A DNA stretch of 64,000 nucleotides, taken from Gemmatimonadaceae bacterium (GTDB lineage: Bacteria; Gemmatimonadota; Gemmatimonadetes; Gemmatimonadales; Gemmatimonadaceae). The notes beneath the pieces were generated by a model that saw only the letters and a program-made list of their open reading frames with translations, was not told where the DNA came from and searched no databases. The stretch spans positions 118,224-182,223 of the forward strand of contig JADLCY010000005.1 in assembly GCA_020846935.1 (NCBI GenBank), given 5' to 3'. This document shows positions 1 to 9,325 of this stretch, in pieces; positions within the stretch are counted from its first letter, which is position 1; each line of letters begins with the position of its first letter. The translations under genes and the position numbers were made by a program.

Positions 1-31
1 ATGGGTCCGGCATGTCCCTGTTGGACCATCG

Positions 32-982
32 CTACCTCCCGGTGGCCGGAGCCGCCAGTCGCCGCGTGAACACGATGTAGTCGCCGCGCCGGCGATGCGC
101 GGCGAGATCCACCTGGTCGAGCGATGCGACGGGGATGGCGCTCACCACCACCGTCCGCGCCGCGGGCGCGCGACGGCGTAGCCGCGCGGCGGTACCGAGA
201 CCATAGTCCGAGTGGAACGCGCCGTCGTAATGCACCACGATAGCGCCGCGGCCGGCGCGCGCCAGTGCGTCCGCCACCGCTTCACCCATCGCTTCGTCCT
301 TCACGCACTGCGCTTCATAGAAGCGCACCGTCATGGCGCGCATGGCCTCGGTGTCGGGCGCGTCGGCCGGGCCACCGCTGCCGTGGCCACGCATCTGCTC
401 GGCAAACCGCGTGAAATACTCGTCGTCACGCGGGCACTGGTGGTCGCGCGCGATCCAGCGACGATCGGCGGTGGGGATGGTGTCAAGCGCGGTGAGTCCC
501 GCCCGGCTCACCACGGCCGCGATCCGGCGCGGCACGTTCGACGCCACGACAGGCCAGCCGCGCACCCGGGCCAGCTCAACCATGCCGCGATAGTCGGTCG
601 CGTATCGCTCCCAGGGGCGCGCGATGCTCAGGAACGCCGATTCGTCCGTGCGGCCGGCGAGGTAGTCGTCGAGCGGGCCCTGCACGTCGCGCTCGAACAT
701 CTCGAGCGACAACACCAGGTTGGGTCGCACCGCGCCAATGGCTGCGAGCAGCGCAAGTTCGGCCGCGTGCGTGACCGGGTCGTCGTGCTGTTCGCCAAAG
801 AACACGACGTCGGCGGCGGCCACCTCACGGGCAAAGGCATCGAACGCCATCGGCCGGCCGGTTGCCGAACTGTAGACCCTCAGCACGGGCGACGGGTCGC
901 TGGCGGAAGACGGCTGCGCCAGCGGGCGACAACCGATGGCGAGCAGGACGGCAGCGAGGAGGGCAAATCGGTGGTGTATCAT
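32..982 (-). CDS. ChaN-family haem-binding-type lipoprotein
   Basis: Predicted 316-residue lipoprotein of the ChaN/Tiki-like family, which binds haem or acts as a metallo-hydrolase at the cell envelope. I chose the ATG at 982 because it gives a clean lipoprotein signal: a basic start (MIHHR), a hydrophobic stretch, then the lipobox LAIGC with Cys18 as the lipidation site. A longer frame from 1018 would bury this signal. The family signature VVFFGEQHDDPVTH follows about 40 residues after the Cys and contains the conserved GE..D.....H set. A downstream segment with LVLSLEMFERD matches the second family block. The stop codon is 31 bases from the window edge, so downstream partners are not visible. 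Family assignment is firm; the bound ligand is not known from sequence. Confidence 0.85.
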   Translation of the reverse strand: MIHHRFALLAAVLLAIGCRPLAQPSSASDPSPVLRVYSSATGRPMAFDAFAREVAAADVVFFGEQHDDPVTHAAELALLAAIGAVRPNLVLSLEMFERDVQGPLDDYLAGRTDESAFLSIARPWERYATDYRGMVELARVRGWPVVASNVPRRIAAVVSRAGLTALDTIPTADRRWIARDHQCPRDDEYFTRFAEQMRGHGSGGPADAPDTEAMRAMTVRFYEAQCVKDEAMGEAVADALARAGRGAIVVHYDGAFHSDYGLGTAARLRRRAPAARTVVVSAIPVASLDQVDLAAHRRRGDYIVFTRRLAAPATGR

Positions 983-1117
983 CGAGAGTCGGGAACCGGA
1001 GCGAGACACCAGATCCACCTCGACTTCTCCTGGATACAGGCGGCCGATCGGAGGGTTCGAGGCACGGAACGCGGGTGTGCTGCAAGGTCGCCCCCGGCGC
1101 GGCCGCGTGCCAGTCGG

Positions 1118-2563
1118 CTACGATCCGACGATCGCCTCGGCTTCCATTTCCACGAGGTATTCGTCTCCCACGAGGTCGGCCCGCACGAGCGTGTTGGCCG
1201 GCTGGATCGTGCGAAAGCGCTCGCCGTGTGCGCGGGCGACCGCTTCCCAGTCCTCCAGACGCCGCACGTATACGCGCGTGCGCACCACGTCGGCGAGCCG
1301 TCCGCCAAGCGACTGGATGGCGCCCTCGATCCGGTCGATGATCGCATGCGCCTGGGCCGCGGGGTCGGTGCCGCCGACCACACCGTCGCGGTGCGTAGCG
1401 GTCGTGCCGGAGACCCGAATCGTCGACCCGGTGCGCACCGCGCGACTGAATCCGGCCAGGGCTTCCCATGACGTGCCGCTAAGCGCGATCTGCCGGTCGT
1501 CGCGCCGCTGCACGGGATACGGGGGCGGGAACGCATCGAGGTGGTGACTCAGATCCCCGCTGGCGGTGAGGTAAGGTGGCTTGCGATACTCATCGCCGCA
1601 GTCGCCGGGGATCGTGCGGAGGTCCGCGAGCACCCTGGCGATCTCGCACCGCGCCTCGGCGTCGATCTCGAAGGCGAACAGGCGCGCGTTGTCGCGGATG
1701 TGCTCGGCCTCACCCAGTCGCGCGCCCACGATGATGCCGCCGACTGCCGGCTGGTCGAGCATGTACCGGCAGGCGAGGTTGGCGATGGATACACCGAGTC
1801 GTGTCGCGTGGGCGTGGAGCACGCCGAGGAGCCGCTGCAGCGCGTCCCAGCCGCCGGCTTCGCCCACGTAGCGGCGGTACTTCATTTGGGACCACGTGTC
1901 GAGCACGTCCGGGTCCGGCTTGCCGAGCCATCGATCGCTCAGCAGCCCGCCGGCGACGGTGCCAAAGGCGAGGAGCTTCACCCCACGTTCCAGGCAGAGC
2001 GCGGTCATCCGTCCCGCGGCGCGCTGATCGAGCAGCGAGTAGCACAGCTGGTTGCTCACGACCGGGATGCCGCTCGCGAGCACGATGCGCAGGTGTGCAG
2101 TGTCGAAGTTGGTGAGGCCCAGGTGCCTGACGAGTCCTTCGGTGCGCAGTTCGTCGAGCCAGAAGAGGCAGTCGAGCCACGACGGGTCGGCGTAGTTCCA
2201 CGCGTGGAACTGCATGAGGTCGATGCGGTCGCGGCGCAGTCGCGTGAGCGCTCGCTCGACCGCTGCGCGGACGTCGTCGCGGGTGACAGGGCCGGGTCGC
2301 GGGACCCACTTGGTGCACAGTTCGATTGGGCCGGTCCCGGCGCGTGACGCGAAGCGCCCTGCCACGTCTTCTGCGGACCCGTAGTGGTCGGCCATGTCGA
2401 ACGTGGTGAACCCGGCGGCCGCGAAGGGCGCCATCGCCGTCGCGGTCGCCTCGAGGTCGATGGCTCGACCGTCGCGCTCCATGTCGGCGACCTGCCAAAG
2501 TCCGGTGACGACGCGGGAGATGGTGAATCCGGGGGCGAGCTCGATGCGGTCGACGTGGGTCAT
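1118..2563 (-). CDS. aldo/keto reductase fused to a RidA-like domain
   Basis: A 481-residue two-domain protein. Residues 1 to about 335 are an aldo/keto reductase TIM barrel, with FDMADHYGSAEDVAG carrying the catalytic Asp/Tyr segment, a KWVPRPG lysine segment and a DLMQFHAWN histidine segment. It is expected to reduce a carbonyl with NADPH. Residues about 350 to 481 form a RidA/YjgF-like domain (ALSGTSWE...SGTTA...VVRTRVYVRRLEDW...YLVEMEAEA). In active RidA imine deaminases a conserved Arg follows a Pro-Ala pair; here the aligned segment reads PANTLV, so Asn replaces Arg. The second domain is therefore more likely a binding or trimerising module than a RidA deaminase. The gene lies 30 bases upstream of the HAD gene on the same strand and may be co-transcribed with it. 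Confidence 0.88.
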   Translation of the reverse strand: MTHVDRIELAPGFTISRVVTGLWQVADMERDGRAIDLEATATAMAPFAAAGFTTFDMADHYGSAEDVAGRFASRAGTGPIELCTKWVPRPGPVTRDDVRAAVERALTRLRRDRIDLMQFHAWNYADPSWLDCLFWLDELRTEGLVRHLGLTNFDTAHLRIVLASGIPVVSNQLCYSLLDQRAAGRMTALCLERGVKLLAFGTVAGGLLSDRWLGKPDPDVLDTWSQMKYRRYVGEAGGWDALQRLLGVLHAHATRLGVSIANLACRYMLDQPAVGGIIVGARLGEAEHIRDNARLFAFEIDAEARCEIARVLADLRTIPGDCGDEYRKPPYLTASGDLSHHLDAFPPPYPVQRRDDRQIALSGTSWEALAGFSRAVRTGSTIRVSGTTATHRDGVVGGTDPAAQAHAIIDRIEGAIQSLGGRLADVVRTRVYVRRLEDWEAVARAHGERFRTIQPANTLVRADLVGDEYLVEMEAEAIVGS

Positions 2564-2593
2564 GCGGTGCGACGTTGACTGGGAAGTGTGCGG

Positions 2594-3235
2594 CTACTGC
2601 AACAACGTTCGCAGATCAGACGCCGAGTGCGCCACGTGCGTGGGGCGGTGAGCGCGGAGGTCGGCTTCACCAAAGGCGCCCCACGTGACGCCAATGGACG
2701 CGACGCCTGCGGCGTTGGCCGCGTCGAGGTCGAAGGGTGAGTCGCCCACATACACCGTCTCGGCGGCCGCCGCACCGAGGCGCTGCATGGCGAACAGCAC
2801 CGGCTCCGGGCCAGGCTTGTGGGTGGCCGTCGACTCCAGGCCCACCACGATCTCGAAGCACGCATCGATCCCGATGCAGGTGAGGGCCCGGTGGGCCAGC
2901 GTTTCGATCTTGCTGGTAACCACGCCGAGCGGCCGGCCGTCGTCGCGCAGCCAGTGCACGACGTCGTTGACTCCGGCGTAGGGACGCGTGAGGCGGTCGT
3001 GGTTGGCCATCTGGAAGCTGCGGTACGCGGCGATGATGGCGTCGAGCTGCTGCGCCGAGCTGGCGTAGTCACCCAGGTGGGACGCGAGCGGCCGGCCGAG
3101 TCCGCGGAGGATCTCCTCGCGGGAGGGTGACCAGCCCAGGACGGTGGTGAAGGCGTGCTGGCCGGAGCGGACGATCAGTTCGATGGTATCGGCGAGGGTG
3201 CCATCGAGGTCGAACAGGACGACGCGGTAGGGCAT
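2594..3235 (-). CDS. HAD-superfamily phosphatase, phosphoglycolate phosphatase-like
   Basis: A 213-residue haloacid-dehalogenase-type hydrolase. Motif I is FDLDGTLADT (nucleophile and acid Asp pair) at residues 7-16. The helical cap follows. Motif II is the VVTSK segment, and motifs III/IV are in KPGPEPVLFAM and VYVGDSPFDLDAANAAG. These fit the Gph/PpaX-like branch that dephosphorylates small phosphate esters such as 2-phosphoglycolate. The ATG at 3235 is chosen because it starts directly before the core (MPYRVVLFD); upstream in-frame codons are low-complexity and not protein-like. The substrate cannot be set from sequence. The helicase gene upstream ends only 8 bases away, so read-through from the defence block into this gene is possible. 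Confidence 0.88.
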   Translation of the reverse strand: MPYRVVLFDLDGTLADTIELIVRSGQHAFTTVLGWSPSREEILRGLGRPLASHLGDYASSAQQLDAIIAAYRSFQMANHDRLTRPYAGVNDVVHWLRDDGRPLGVVTSKIETLAHRALTCIGIDACFEIVVGLESTATHKPGPEPVLFAMQRLGAAAAETVYVGDSPFDLDAANAAGVASIGVTWGAFGEADLRAHRPTHVAHSASDLRTLLQ

Positions 3236-3243
3236 TCGCCAAT

Positions 3244-5529
3244 CTATCGCCCGCGGGTGGCGACCCGCCTCGGGAGGAGCAGGAGGAGGCATCGCACGCC
3301 TGGGGTGCTGCGCGTTGCGCTCGGCCTTGCGCGGGCGGCCAGCGTGGCGTGCAGCTCGGCGATCGCATGCACGCCGGGCGCCGCCCGACGGGTCCACGCG
3401 TCGAGCCAACGCTCGACGCCGACGCCGCTGGCCTCCTGCACCAGTCGGGTTGCCGCGACGATGTGCGGGGCAAGGGCGCGACGGGTGCGGCGGTCGACAC
3501 GCGCTCCGAGTTGTGCGAGTCGGCGCACGGCCCTTCGCTGCACGGGTCCCAGTCCGTCGCCGAGGAGTTCGTGATGTCGGGCGCGCCGTCGGCACCACGC
3601 GTCGAGTGCCGCGACGTGGCGGCCCGCCTCACGCCGAACGGCATCGTTGATCTGCGGCTCGCGGTCATCGGGTGGCACACAACCGGCGAGCCGTGCGAGC
3701 ACGTCGCCGGGGTCGCTGGAGATCGTGCCGTGGCTGCGCACCACGAGGTGCGGACCCTCGCCGGCGTCGACGAGCGCCACGCTTGCCGTGGTGGTGTGGT
3801 CGCCGTCCAGCGCGGCGACGATCGGGACGGGCGCTGTCAGAGCGTCGGCCGGCCGATCTGCGCTGACGGTCCAGTGGCGGAGCACCTCGCGCAATCGCGC
3901 CGCGGCATCGGAAGGTGAGGCTGCCGCCGCGCATCCAACGCGGGAATGCAGGAGTGCGGCGATGGGATCGGCCCCGACGAGGCGGGCCGCCACGCCCGCC
4001 TTGCGCGCGAGCCGCTGCGACAGACGAAGGAACCGCGCCGCGCCGCCGGGAGGTGCAAACGCGGGCTGACGGATGCGATCGTGTGTGGCGCCCAGCCTCC
4101 GCAGCCGTCCGACGCGCTGCTCCAGGCGCGCCATGGTCCAGGGGAGGTCGAGGTGCACGAGCACGCCGGCGTCGTGCAGATCCACGCCTTCGCTCATCAC
4201 GTCGGTGCTGATGAGGACATCGACGCGCATGGCCTCGGGCGCCGACAAGGGGCAGTTGGCCGTGAACTGGGCGAGGATCTCCCTGCGGTCCGCGCGTCCC
4301 GAGGCGATGCGCGTCTCTGTGCCGGCGATGACCGCGCAGCGGACGGTTTGGGCGAGCGCGCGAAAGGCGGCGCGCGCGGTATCGCGACTGTGGGTGAAGC
4401 AGACGACGCGCACCGGCGCGGCTTGCGCGACGATCGTGGCGAGGCGCTGCCAGCGCCAGCGATCTGCCGAGCCGTGGGTGCGCACGCGATCGCGGAGCGC
4501 GCGCACGGCATCGAGGTGACCGCGCAGCTGTTCGAGCATGCCCAGCGCCGATCCGGGCGTGGCGAGGTCGTCGAGCGTGCCCGGGTCTCGTCCGGGCGTG
4601 GCGAGGTCGAGCGGGAAGCCGAGCTGGATCGTGCTGGTGTCGATGACCCAGCGCCGGAGGTCAGCCCGGGTGAGGGTTCCGCCCTGCATGAGGCGGCTCT
4701 CCATCGCGAGCCCGATGGCGAGCCGACGTTGAAGCGCGGCACAGAGCGCGGCCTCGCTCGAGGCCCACTGCCTGACGAGTCCGAGCGTGGCCAGGGCGTT
4801 CGCGGAGCCGCCGTCGGCGGGAGGCACGGGCGGTGGCAGCCGATGAATCGCGCGGAGCGTGTCGGCGTCGTCCTCCGGGGTGCACCAGTCCGGGGGATCC
4901 ACCACCGGCTGGTGCGTGGGCGCGGCATCGAGGCGGCGGCACACGATGCGCGAGAGGAGCTCCGCCGACGCGTGTTGGGCGCGGGCTCCGAGAAAGAGTG
5001 AGCAGAGCGCGTGGAGGTCGGCGGCGCGATTGTGAATCGGCGTGGCGGTGAGCAGCAGGAGATCGCGCCCCCAGGCGAGCGTGGCCAGCGCGTCGAAGCG
5101 TCGCGTGGCCGGATTGCGCGCGTGATGCGCCTCGTCGACGACGATCAGGGCGTCACGGGGTGGGCCCGCGGGGCGTCGCCAGGCGTCATCAAACGACTGA
5201 ACGGTTGCCGAGCGTTGCGCGGCCGTGAGGGCGGAGCGCCAGTGGGTGCGCAGCGCCGCCGGGGCGATGATGTGGACGTGCGCATACGACGCGGCGATCC
5301 CGAGCGCGACCCAGGTCTTGCCGGTGCCCACGGGATCGGCGAGGAGGGCGCCGCCCCAGCGGGCGATGGCGGCGCGGCACACGCGGACCGCTTCGCGCTG
5401 GTGCGGCAGCAGCGTGATCGTGCCGACGGTGACGGGGGCGTCGTGGGGCGGCCCCACGCCGTTCGCCAGTCGGGCGCCGGCGATCGACGCCTCGACCCAT
5501 CGGAGCGCGCTGCCTAACGCTTGTGCCAC
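3244..5529 (-). CDS. SNF2-type DNA helicase/translocase of a helicase-methylase pair
   Basis: A 761-residue superfamily 2 ATPase. Walker A is DPVGTGKTW (around residues 65-73), motif II is VVDEAHH, motif III is LLLTATPIHN, motif V is STDVMSEGVDL and motif VI is QRVGRLRRLG. The order and the DEAH-type box fit SNF2/DrmD-like DNA translocases. No PD-(D/E)XK, HNH or PLD nuclease motif is obvious; the last 200 residues are Arg- and Ala-rich and unassigned. The GTG start at 5529 lies 16 bases inside the end of the methylase gene, so the two are translationally coupled with the methylase upstream. That arrangement is typical of restriction-modification and DISARM-type phage defence. The role as a defence translocase is inferred from the partner. 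Confidence 0.85.
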   Translation of the reverse strand: MAQALGSALRWVEASIAGARLANGVGPPHDAPVTVGTITLLPHQREAVRVCRAAIARWGGALLADPVGTGKTWVALGIAASYAHVHIIAPAALRTHWRSALTAAQRSATVQSFDDAWRRPAGPPRDALIVVDEAHHARNPATRRFDALATLAWGRDLLLLTATPIHNRAADLHALCSLFLGARAQHASAELLSRIVCRRLDAAPTHQPVVDPPDWCTPEDDADTLRAIHRLPPPVPPADGGSANALATLGLVRQWASSEAALCAALQRRLAIGLAMESRLMQGGTLTRADLRRWVIDTSTIQLGFPLDLATPGRDPGTLDDLATPGSALGMLEQLRGHLDAVRALRDRVRTHGSADRWRWQRLATIVAQAAPVRVVCFTHSRDTARAAFRALAQTVRCAVIAGTETRIASGRADRREILAQFTANCPLSAPEAMRVDVLISTDVMSEGVDLHDAGVLVHLDLPWTMARLEQRVGRLRRLGATHDRIRQPAFAPPGGAARFLRLSQRLARKAGVAARLVGADPIAALLHSRVGCAAAASPSDAAARLREVLRHWTVSADRPADALTAPVPIVAALDGDHTTTASVALVDAGEGPHLVVRSHGTISSDPGDVLARLAGCVPPDDREPQINDAVRREAGRHVAALDAWCRRRARHHELLGDGLGPVQRRAVRRLAQLGARVDRRTRRALAPHIVAATRLVQEASGVGVERWLDAWTRRAAPGVHAIAELHATLAARARPSATRSTPGVRCLLLLLPRRVATRGR

Positions 5530-8500
5530 GAGACCAGGGGTGCGAGGCTGCGCGGGCTCACGCCGTACGCCGCACAGGTGGCCTCGAGCAATTCGGCGTC
5601 ACCGACGACCTCGCCCTCCACGCCCCTGGCGCCGAGCGGTGCGAGCACGGTGCGCGCGCGCGCCCAGGGGGTGGGCACGGGCAGGCACGCGATCGTCCAC
5701 GCCAGGTATCGGCGATACCCGCCGCGCGCGGGCTCGGCGATGGCATCGAGCCACGCCGCGGCCAGCGGCGAGTTGAGCAACGCCACGAACGCGGCCGCGT
5801 CGGTGTCGTCCCGGCAGGGCAGCACATAACACGTATTCAGCGGGACCACGGGCGATCCGGCCGGCAGCACGGTGGCGCGTGGACCGCGCGACAGGTCCGC
5901 CCACACCACGCGCGGCCGATCATTGCGCGCGCCGTCGATGCGGAAGAGCGCCCACCATGGCTGCGACGGCCTGGCATCGGCGCGTGAGGAGAGTTCGCGT
6001 CGCCAGCGCGCGAACCATCGTGTCGTTGCCGGGGGCAGCGATGCGAGTGGGCGCCCGTCGCGGCCGTGGGTCCAGACGATGCACTCGCGGCCGGCAGCCG
6101 AATGCCAGCGGCGCACGTGTTCGCCGCGCAGCACGGGGCGCAGCATCGCCGCATCGACACGCACGTTGCCGCGGGCCGACGACACCACGGCTTCGTCATT
6201 GTCGCCAGCGCCCGCTTCCACGAGGAACGCTTCGTTGCACCCGCACTTCACGCCGAGCAGTGGCGCACCGAGTGATGACGCCTCGAGCGGCGTGCCGGCG
6301 GCGGCGAGGCGCGAGAACGATCGGCGGGCATCGGGAGGGAGCACGATCCAGGGCGCGCCGGTGGTGCCATCGAACGCCAGGTGGTCGTACGGGGCCTGCC
6401 ACGAAATGGCGATCCGCCGCCGGTGGACGGTGACGCGCACCTCGCGGTTGTCGCGGAGCGCGCGGCGCACGACCACCAGCGACGGGTACACTGCGGCATC
6501 GAACGCCGCCGGTGCGTCGGACCAGTCCTCGAGCACGCGCAACTCGTGTTCACCTCGCAACAGGTGACGCACGCCGCCGCCGGCCAGCGATCGCCAGAGT
6601 TTCATCGGCAGCAACAACGCCACCACGCCGTCGCGACGCACCAGGCGCGTCGACTGCTCGGCGAAGAGCGCGGCAAGGTCCACCTGCGCGGCGAAGCCGG
6701 CGGGCGCCGGGCCTGTGTCCCGCTGCCACGCGGCCTCGCGGAAGACGCGGAAGCTGCGGCGGAACTCCTCGCGCCGCTCCACCGGGATGCGGTGGATGCG
6801 CACCCACGGCGGGTTGCCGATGACGAGGTCGAACCCGCCGGCCTGCAGGGCATCGGCAAAGTGCGAGGCAAATCGAAAGGGCAGGGCGCCGCCCGCGGTC
6901 ACGGAGCGACGGTGGGCGCGCAACGCGCGTGCCGAGGCCTGGAGCGCGGCCCGTCGCTCGCGTTCGGAGCCAACGGAACCGCGCCGGCCACCAAACAGGT
7001 CGCGCCCGCGGGAGGCCGAGAGCAGGCCGCGGCGCTCTTCGGCGATCGCCGAGAGTCTGCGGTCGAGCACTGTGAGCGCGGCGCGTCGTTCCGCGGCGTC
7101 GAGCGATCGCGCGAGCAGCGCCTTGCGGCGTCCGGTGGCGCGCGCGTAGCGCTCGCGCAGCTGACGCACGGCCGGGAGGTCACGCCGCACGTCGATCCAG
7201 TCGCCGCCGTCCAATGCGTCGCCGGTGCGAATGTTCCGGTCGAGGTTGGGGAGCGGGGGCACCGCGAGGGGATCGTCGATGCGAAGGTCGATCACGGTGG
7301 CGAGCCAGAGGCGAAGTTCGCACAGCCACACCGCCATCGGGTTGATGTCCACGCCAAAGATCGACTGCGTGAGCACCCGTCGGGTGATCGTCGCCCGATC
7401 GCCGTCCTCCACGCGTTGGCGCAGGGTGGTGACGCGGTCGAGCAGGTGGACCAGGAAGGCGCCTGACCCACAGGCCGGGTCGAGGATGCGGAGCGGCGTG
7501 AGCGCGCGCCGCAGCGCCGCGGTCTCGTCATCGGCGAGGGGCTCGCCGGACGTCACGCGCGCGAGCAGTTCCGGGGGAACGCCGCGGTCGCCGAGGAGTT
7601 CGCCGAGCGCTGCCTCCACGGTGCGTTCGACGAGGTCATGCGGCGTGTAGAAGGCCCCGCTGTCGCGGCGGTCGCGCGACGCCATGAGGCTCTCGAAGGC
7701 GCGACCGAGCATTTCGGGATCGATCGCGGCCTCGGAGGAGTCGGACCGGTCTTCGTGCGGCGTGAAGCGGTAGCGCGTGAGCACGTCGTCGAAGAGTGTG
7801 GCCAGCTCTTCATCGCGAAAGCGGACGTGGCGGTAACGTGCTTCCAGCGGGGTGCGCGCAAAGAGGCCACCATTGAGAAACGGTACGGCGCCCAGTCGGC
7901 GCGCCGCCGCGGCTCGGCGCTCGACGCGCGTGTTGAGCGTGCCGAAGAACAGCGGGTCGAGCAGCCGACGGTGGACCTGTCCGCCGCGGTCGTGAGCGGC
8001 GTCCATGTGCCGGACGAGGAAGTCGGGATCGCGGTCCAGCCAACCTCGCGACTGCAGGAACGAGAGGAAGAGCAGGCGTGACGCGGTAGTGAGTGCGAGT
8101 TCGCGACGCGCGGCCGAGGGCGCGGCGCCCGTGGCGCCTTCGCCGAGCGAGACCACTGCGGCCTCGAGCGCGCGATAGAAGCGGGCCGACAGCGCCTGGC
8201 GGCCGAGGATTTCGTGGATGCGCAGGTGGACGAGGGGATCGTCGCCGCCGGCCGCCCCGGCGAGGGCGCTCAGCGTTTCGGCATCGCTCTCGCGCACTCG
8301 GCGCGGTTCCCAGCGGAGCAGGGCGCGGCGCACGCGGGTGCCGTCGTCGAGCCATGTGGCGAGTGTGGCTTCGGCGCCGTCGGTGCGGACGACGAGCACG
8401 AGCCACGCGAACTCCGGGGCGCGGCGTGCGAGGCGCGGGGCGAGGGTGGCGACCGTGTCGCGCGTGGCGCACGGGGGCGGCACGTGCAGCACGAGGGCGC

Positions 8501-8684
8501 GGAGCGTGCCGTCGCGCCGGGCTGCGCCTGTGCGCTCGACCGGGTCGCCAACCCCGAGGGCGGCGGCGCTGGCGCGATCGAGGAGGGTGGGCGCGCCGAA
8601 CCCGAGGGCGGCGAGGAGACTGGAGGGGCCGCGCGGCGTGGCGACGGCAGCGAGGAGCGTGGAGGCAGCGCGAGGCGTGAGCAC
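5514..8684 (-). CDS. Eco57I/PglX-type DNA adenine methyltransferase
   Basis: A 1056-residue N6-adenine DNA methyltransferase. Residues 1-190 are unassigned. A helical N-terminal block follows (LFLSFLQSRGWLDRDPDF), as in Eco57I/PglX/DrmMI enzymes. The SAM-binding motif I is LDPACGSGAFLVHLL (about residue 400), with FGVDINPMAVWLCELRLW after it. The catalytic motif IV is NPPWVR (about residue 630). The C-terminal third resembles a target-recognition region (LLGVKCGCNEAF, PLNTCYVLP). Size and layout exceed a simple methylase and match enzymes in type IIG, BREX, DISARM and related defence systems. The start is a GTG at 8684. The stop TAG lies inside a CGTTAGG motif and overlaps the helicase start. 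An Arg/Ala-rich N-terminus makes the exact start less certain. Confidence 0.87.
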   Translation of the reverse strand: MLTPRAASTLLAAVATPRGPSSLLAALGFGAPTLLDRASAAALGVGDPVERTGAARRDGTLRALVLHVPPPCATRDTVATLAPRLARRAPEFAWLVLVVRTDGAEATLATWLDDGTRVRRALLRWEPRRVRESDAETLSALAGAAGGDDPLVHLRIHEILGRQALSARFYRALEAAVVSLGEGATGAAPSAARRELALTTASRLLFLSFLQSRGWLDRDPDFLVRHMDAAHDRGGQVHRRLLDPLFFGTLNTRVERRAAAARRLGAVPFLNGGLFARTPLEARYRHVRFRDEELATLFDDVLTRYRFTPHEDRSDSSEAAIDPEMLGRAFESLMASRDRRDSGAFYTPHDLVERTVEAALGELLGDRGVPPELLARVTSGEPLADDETAALRRALTPLRILDPACGSGAFLVHLLDRVTTLRQRVEDGDRATITRRVLTQSIFGVDINPMAVWLCELRLWLATVIDLRIDDPLAVPPLPNLDRNIRTGDALDGGDWIDVRRDLPAVRQLRERYARATGRRKALLARSLDAAERRAALTVLDRRLSAIAEERRGLLSASRGRDLFGGRRGSVGSERERRAALQASARALRAHRRSVTAGGALPFRFASHFADALQAGGFDLVIGNPPWVRIHRIPVERREEFRRSFRVFREAAWQRDTGPAPAGFAAQVDLAALFAEQSTRLVRRDGVVALLLPMKLWRSLAGGGVRHLLRGEHELRVLEDWSDAPAAFDAAVYPSLVVVRRALRDNREVRVTVHRRRIAISWQAPYDHLAFDGTTGAPWIVLPPDARRSFSRLAAAGTPLEASSLGAPLLGVKCGCNEAFLVEAGAGDNDEAVVSSARGNVRVDAAMLRPVLRGEHVRRWHSAAGRECIVWTHGRDGRPLASLPPATTRWFARWRRELSSRADARPSQPWWALFRIDGARNDRPRVVWADLSRGPRATVLPAGSPVVPLNTCYVLPCRDDTDAAAFVALLNSPLAAAWLDAIAEPARGGYRRYLAWTIACLPVPTPWARARTVLAPLGARGVEGEVVGDAELLEATCAAYGVSPRSLAPLVSWHKR

Positions 8685-8693
8685 TGGCGCACG

Positions 8694-8705
8694 TTAGGTG
8701 CGCAT
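8694..8705 (-). promoter_or_regulatory. three-codon upstream ORF (Met-Arg-Thr-stop) before the methylase
   Basis: An AAGGAG Shine-Dalgarno with an 8-base spacer precedes ATG CGC ACC TAA on the minus strand. The annotated methylase GTG at 8684 begins 9 bases after this stop and has no good ribosome site of its own. The leader ORF may feed ribosomes to the methylase by re-initiation, or limit its translation. The TAA is part of a CGTTAGGT motif. Confidence 0.35.
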
Positions 8706-8918
8706 GTTCCAGTCTCCTTCATCATTGCATTGCCGGGTGAATCGAAACCGCGCGCGTGGTGGACGTGCGTGGCGCGTGGCTCGACTCGCGGCCTGAGCGC
8801 GATTACCCCTCGAGGGTTGCTGTTCCGGGCACCTGCGCCGGAGCACCTACGGCATTGAGAGCCGACAGGAGAATCGGCGTTACTGTCGCCCCGTTCGCAC
8901 TGTCTGTCGTACACGTGT

Positions 8919-9152
8919 TCACGACATGGCCGATCGGACGTAGCCTGGAGGAGCGTGGTGCGCGAGCTGTCTGGCCCGGTGCGGAAGGCTTCCGGCGTAA
9001 GCGTACGGGTCGAACGTAGTTATTCGCTCCACTCGCCGATTCCGCCACACCACGGCATGCTGTCCCAGCCGCCGCTTGCGCTCCGGTGCATCGGATACCG
9101 CTTGGCGCAAGGACTCCAGCGCTTCTCTTGCCCGAGCGGACACGGTGGTCAT
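8919..9152 (-). CDS. small hypothetical protein, possibly a remnant
   Basis: A 77-residue frame preceded by GAGAGG seven bases before the ATG at 9152. The first 50 residues (MTTVSARAREALESLRQA, then a basic WRNRRVERITTFDPYAYA segment) look protein-like, with an amphipathic helix at the start. The last 25 residues look random, which suggests a 3' truncation. I do not recognise a family. It sits between an intact helicase-methylase pair and broken defence genes and may be part of the same decayed locus. The opposite strand also has an open frame here, so coding status is uncertain. Confidence 0.35.
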   Translation of the reverse strand: MTTVSARAREALESLRQAVSDAPERKRRLGQHAVVWRNRRVERITTFDPYAYAGSLPHRARQLAHHAPPGYVRSAMS

Positions 9153-9325
9153 GCGCGCGCCTCTCGCGAGTTATCGTAGACAGCGGGCTGCAATCTGGAC
9201 GCTGCCGAGGCTCCTGGGTGAAGACAAATGGGGTTGCCGTCGCTATGGCTCCTTGGCGGACACATACTGGCGTGGGCAGGTAGCGTGCGACATCTTCGCC
9301 CGTCCAACGGCCGGGGTTGCTCGGG

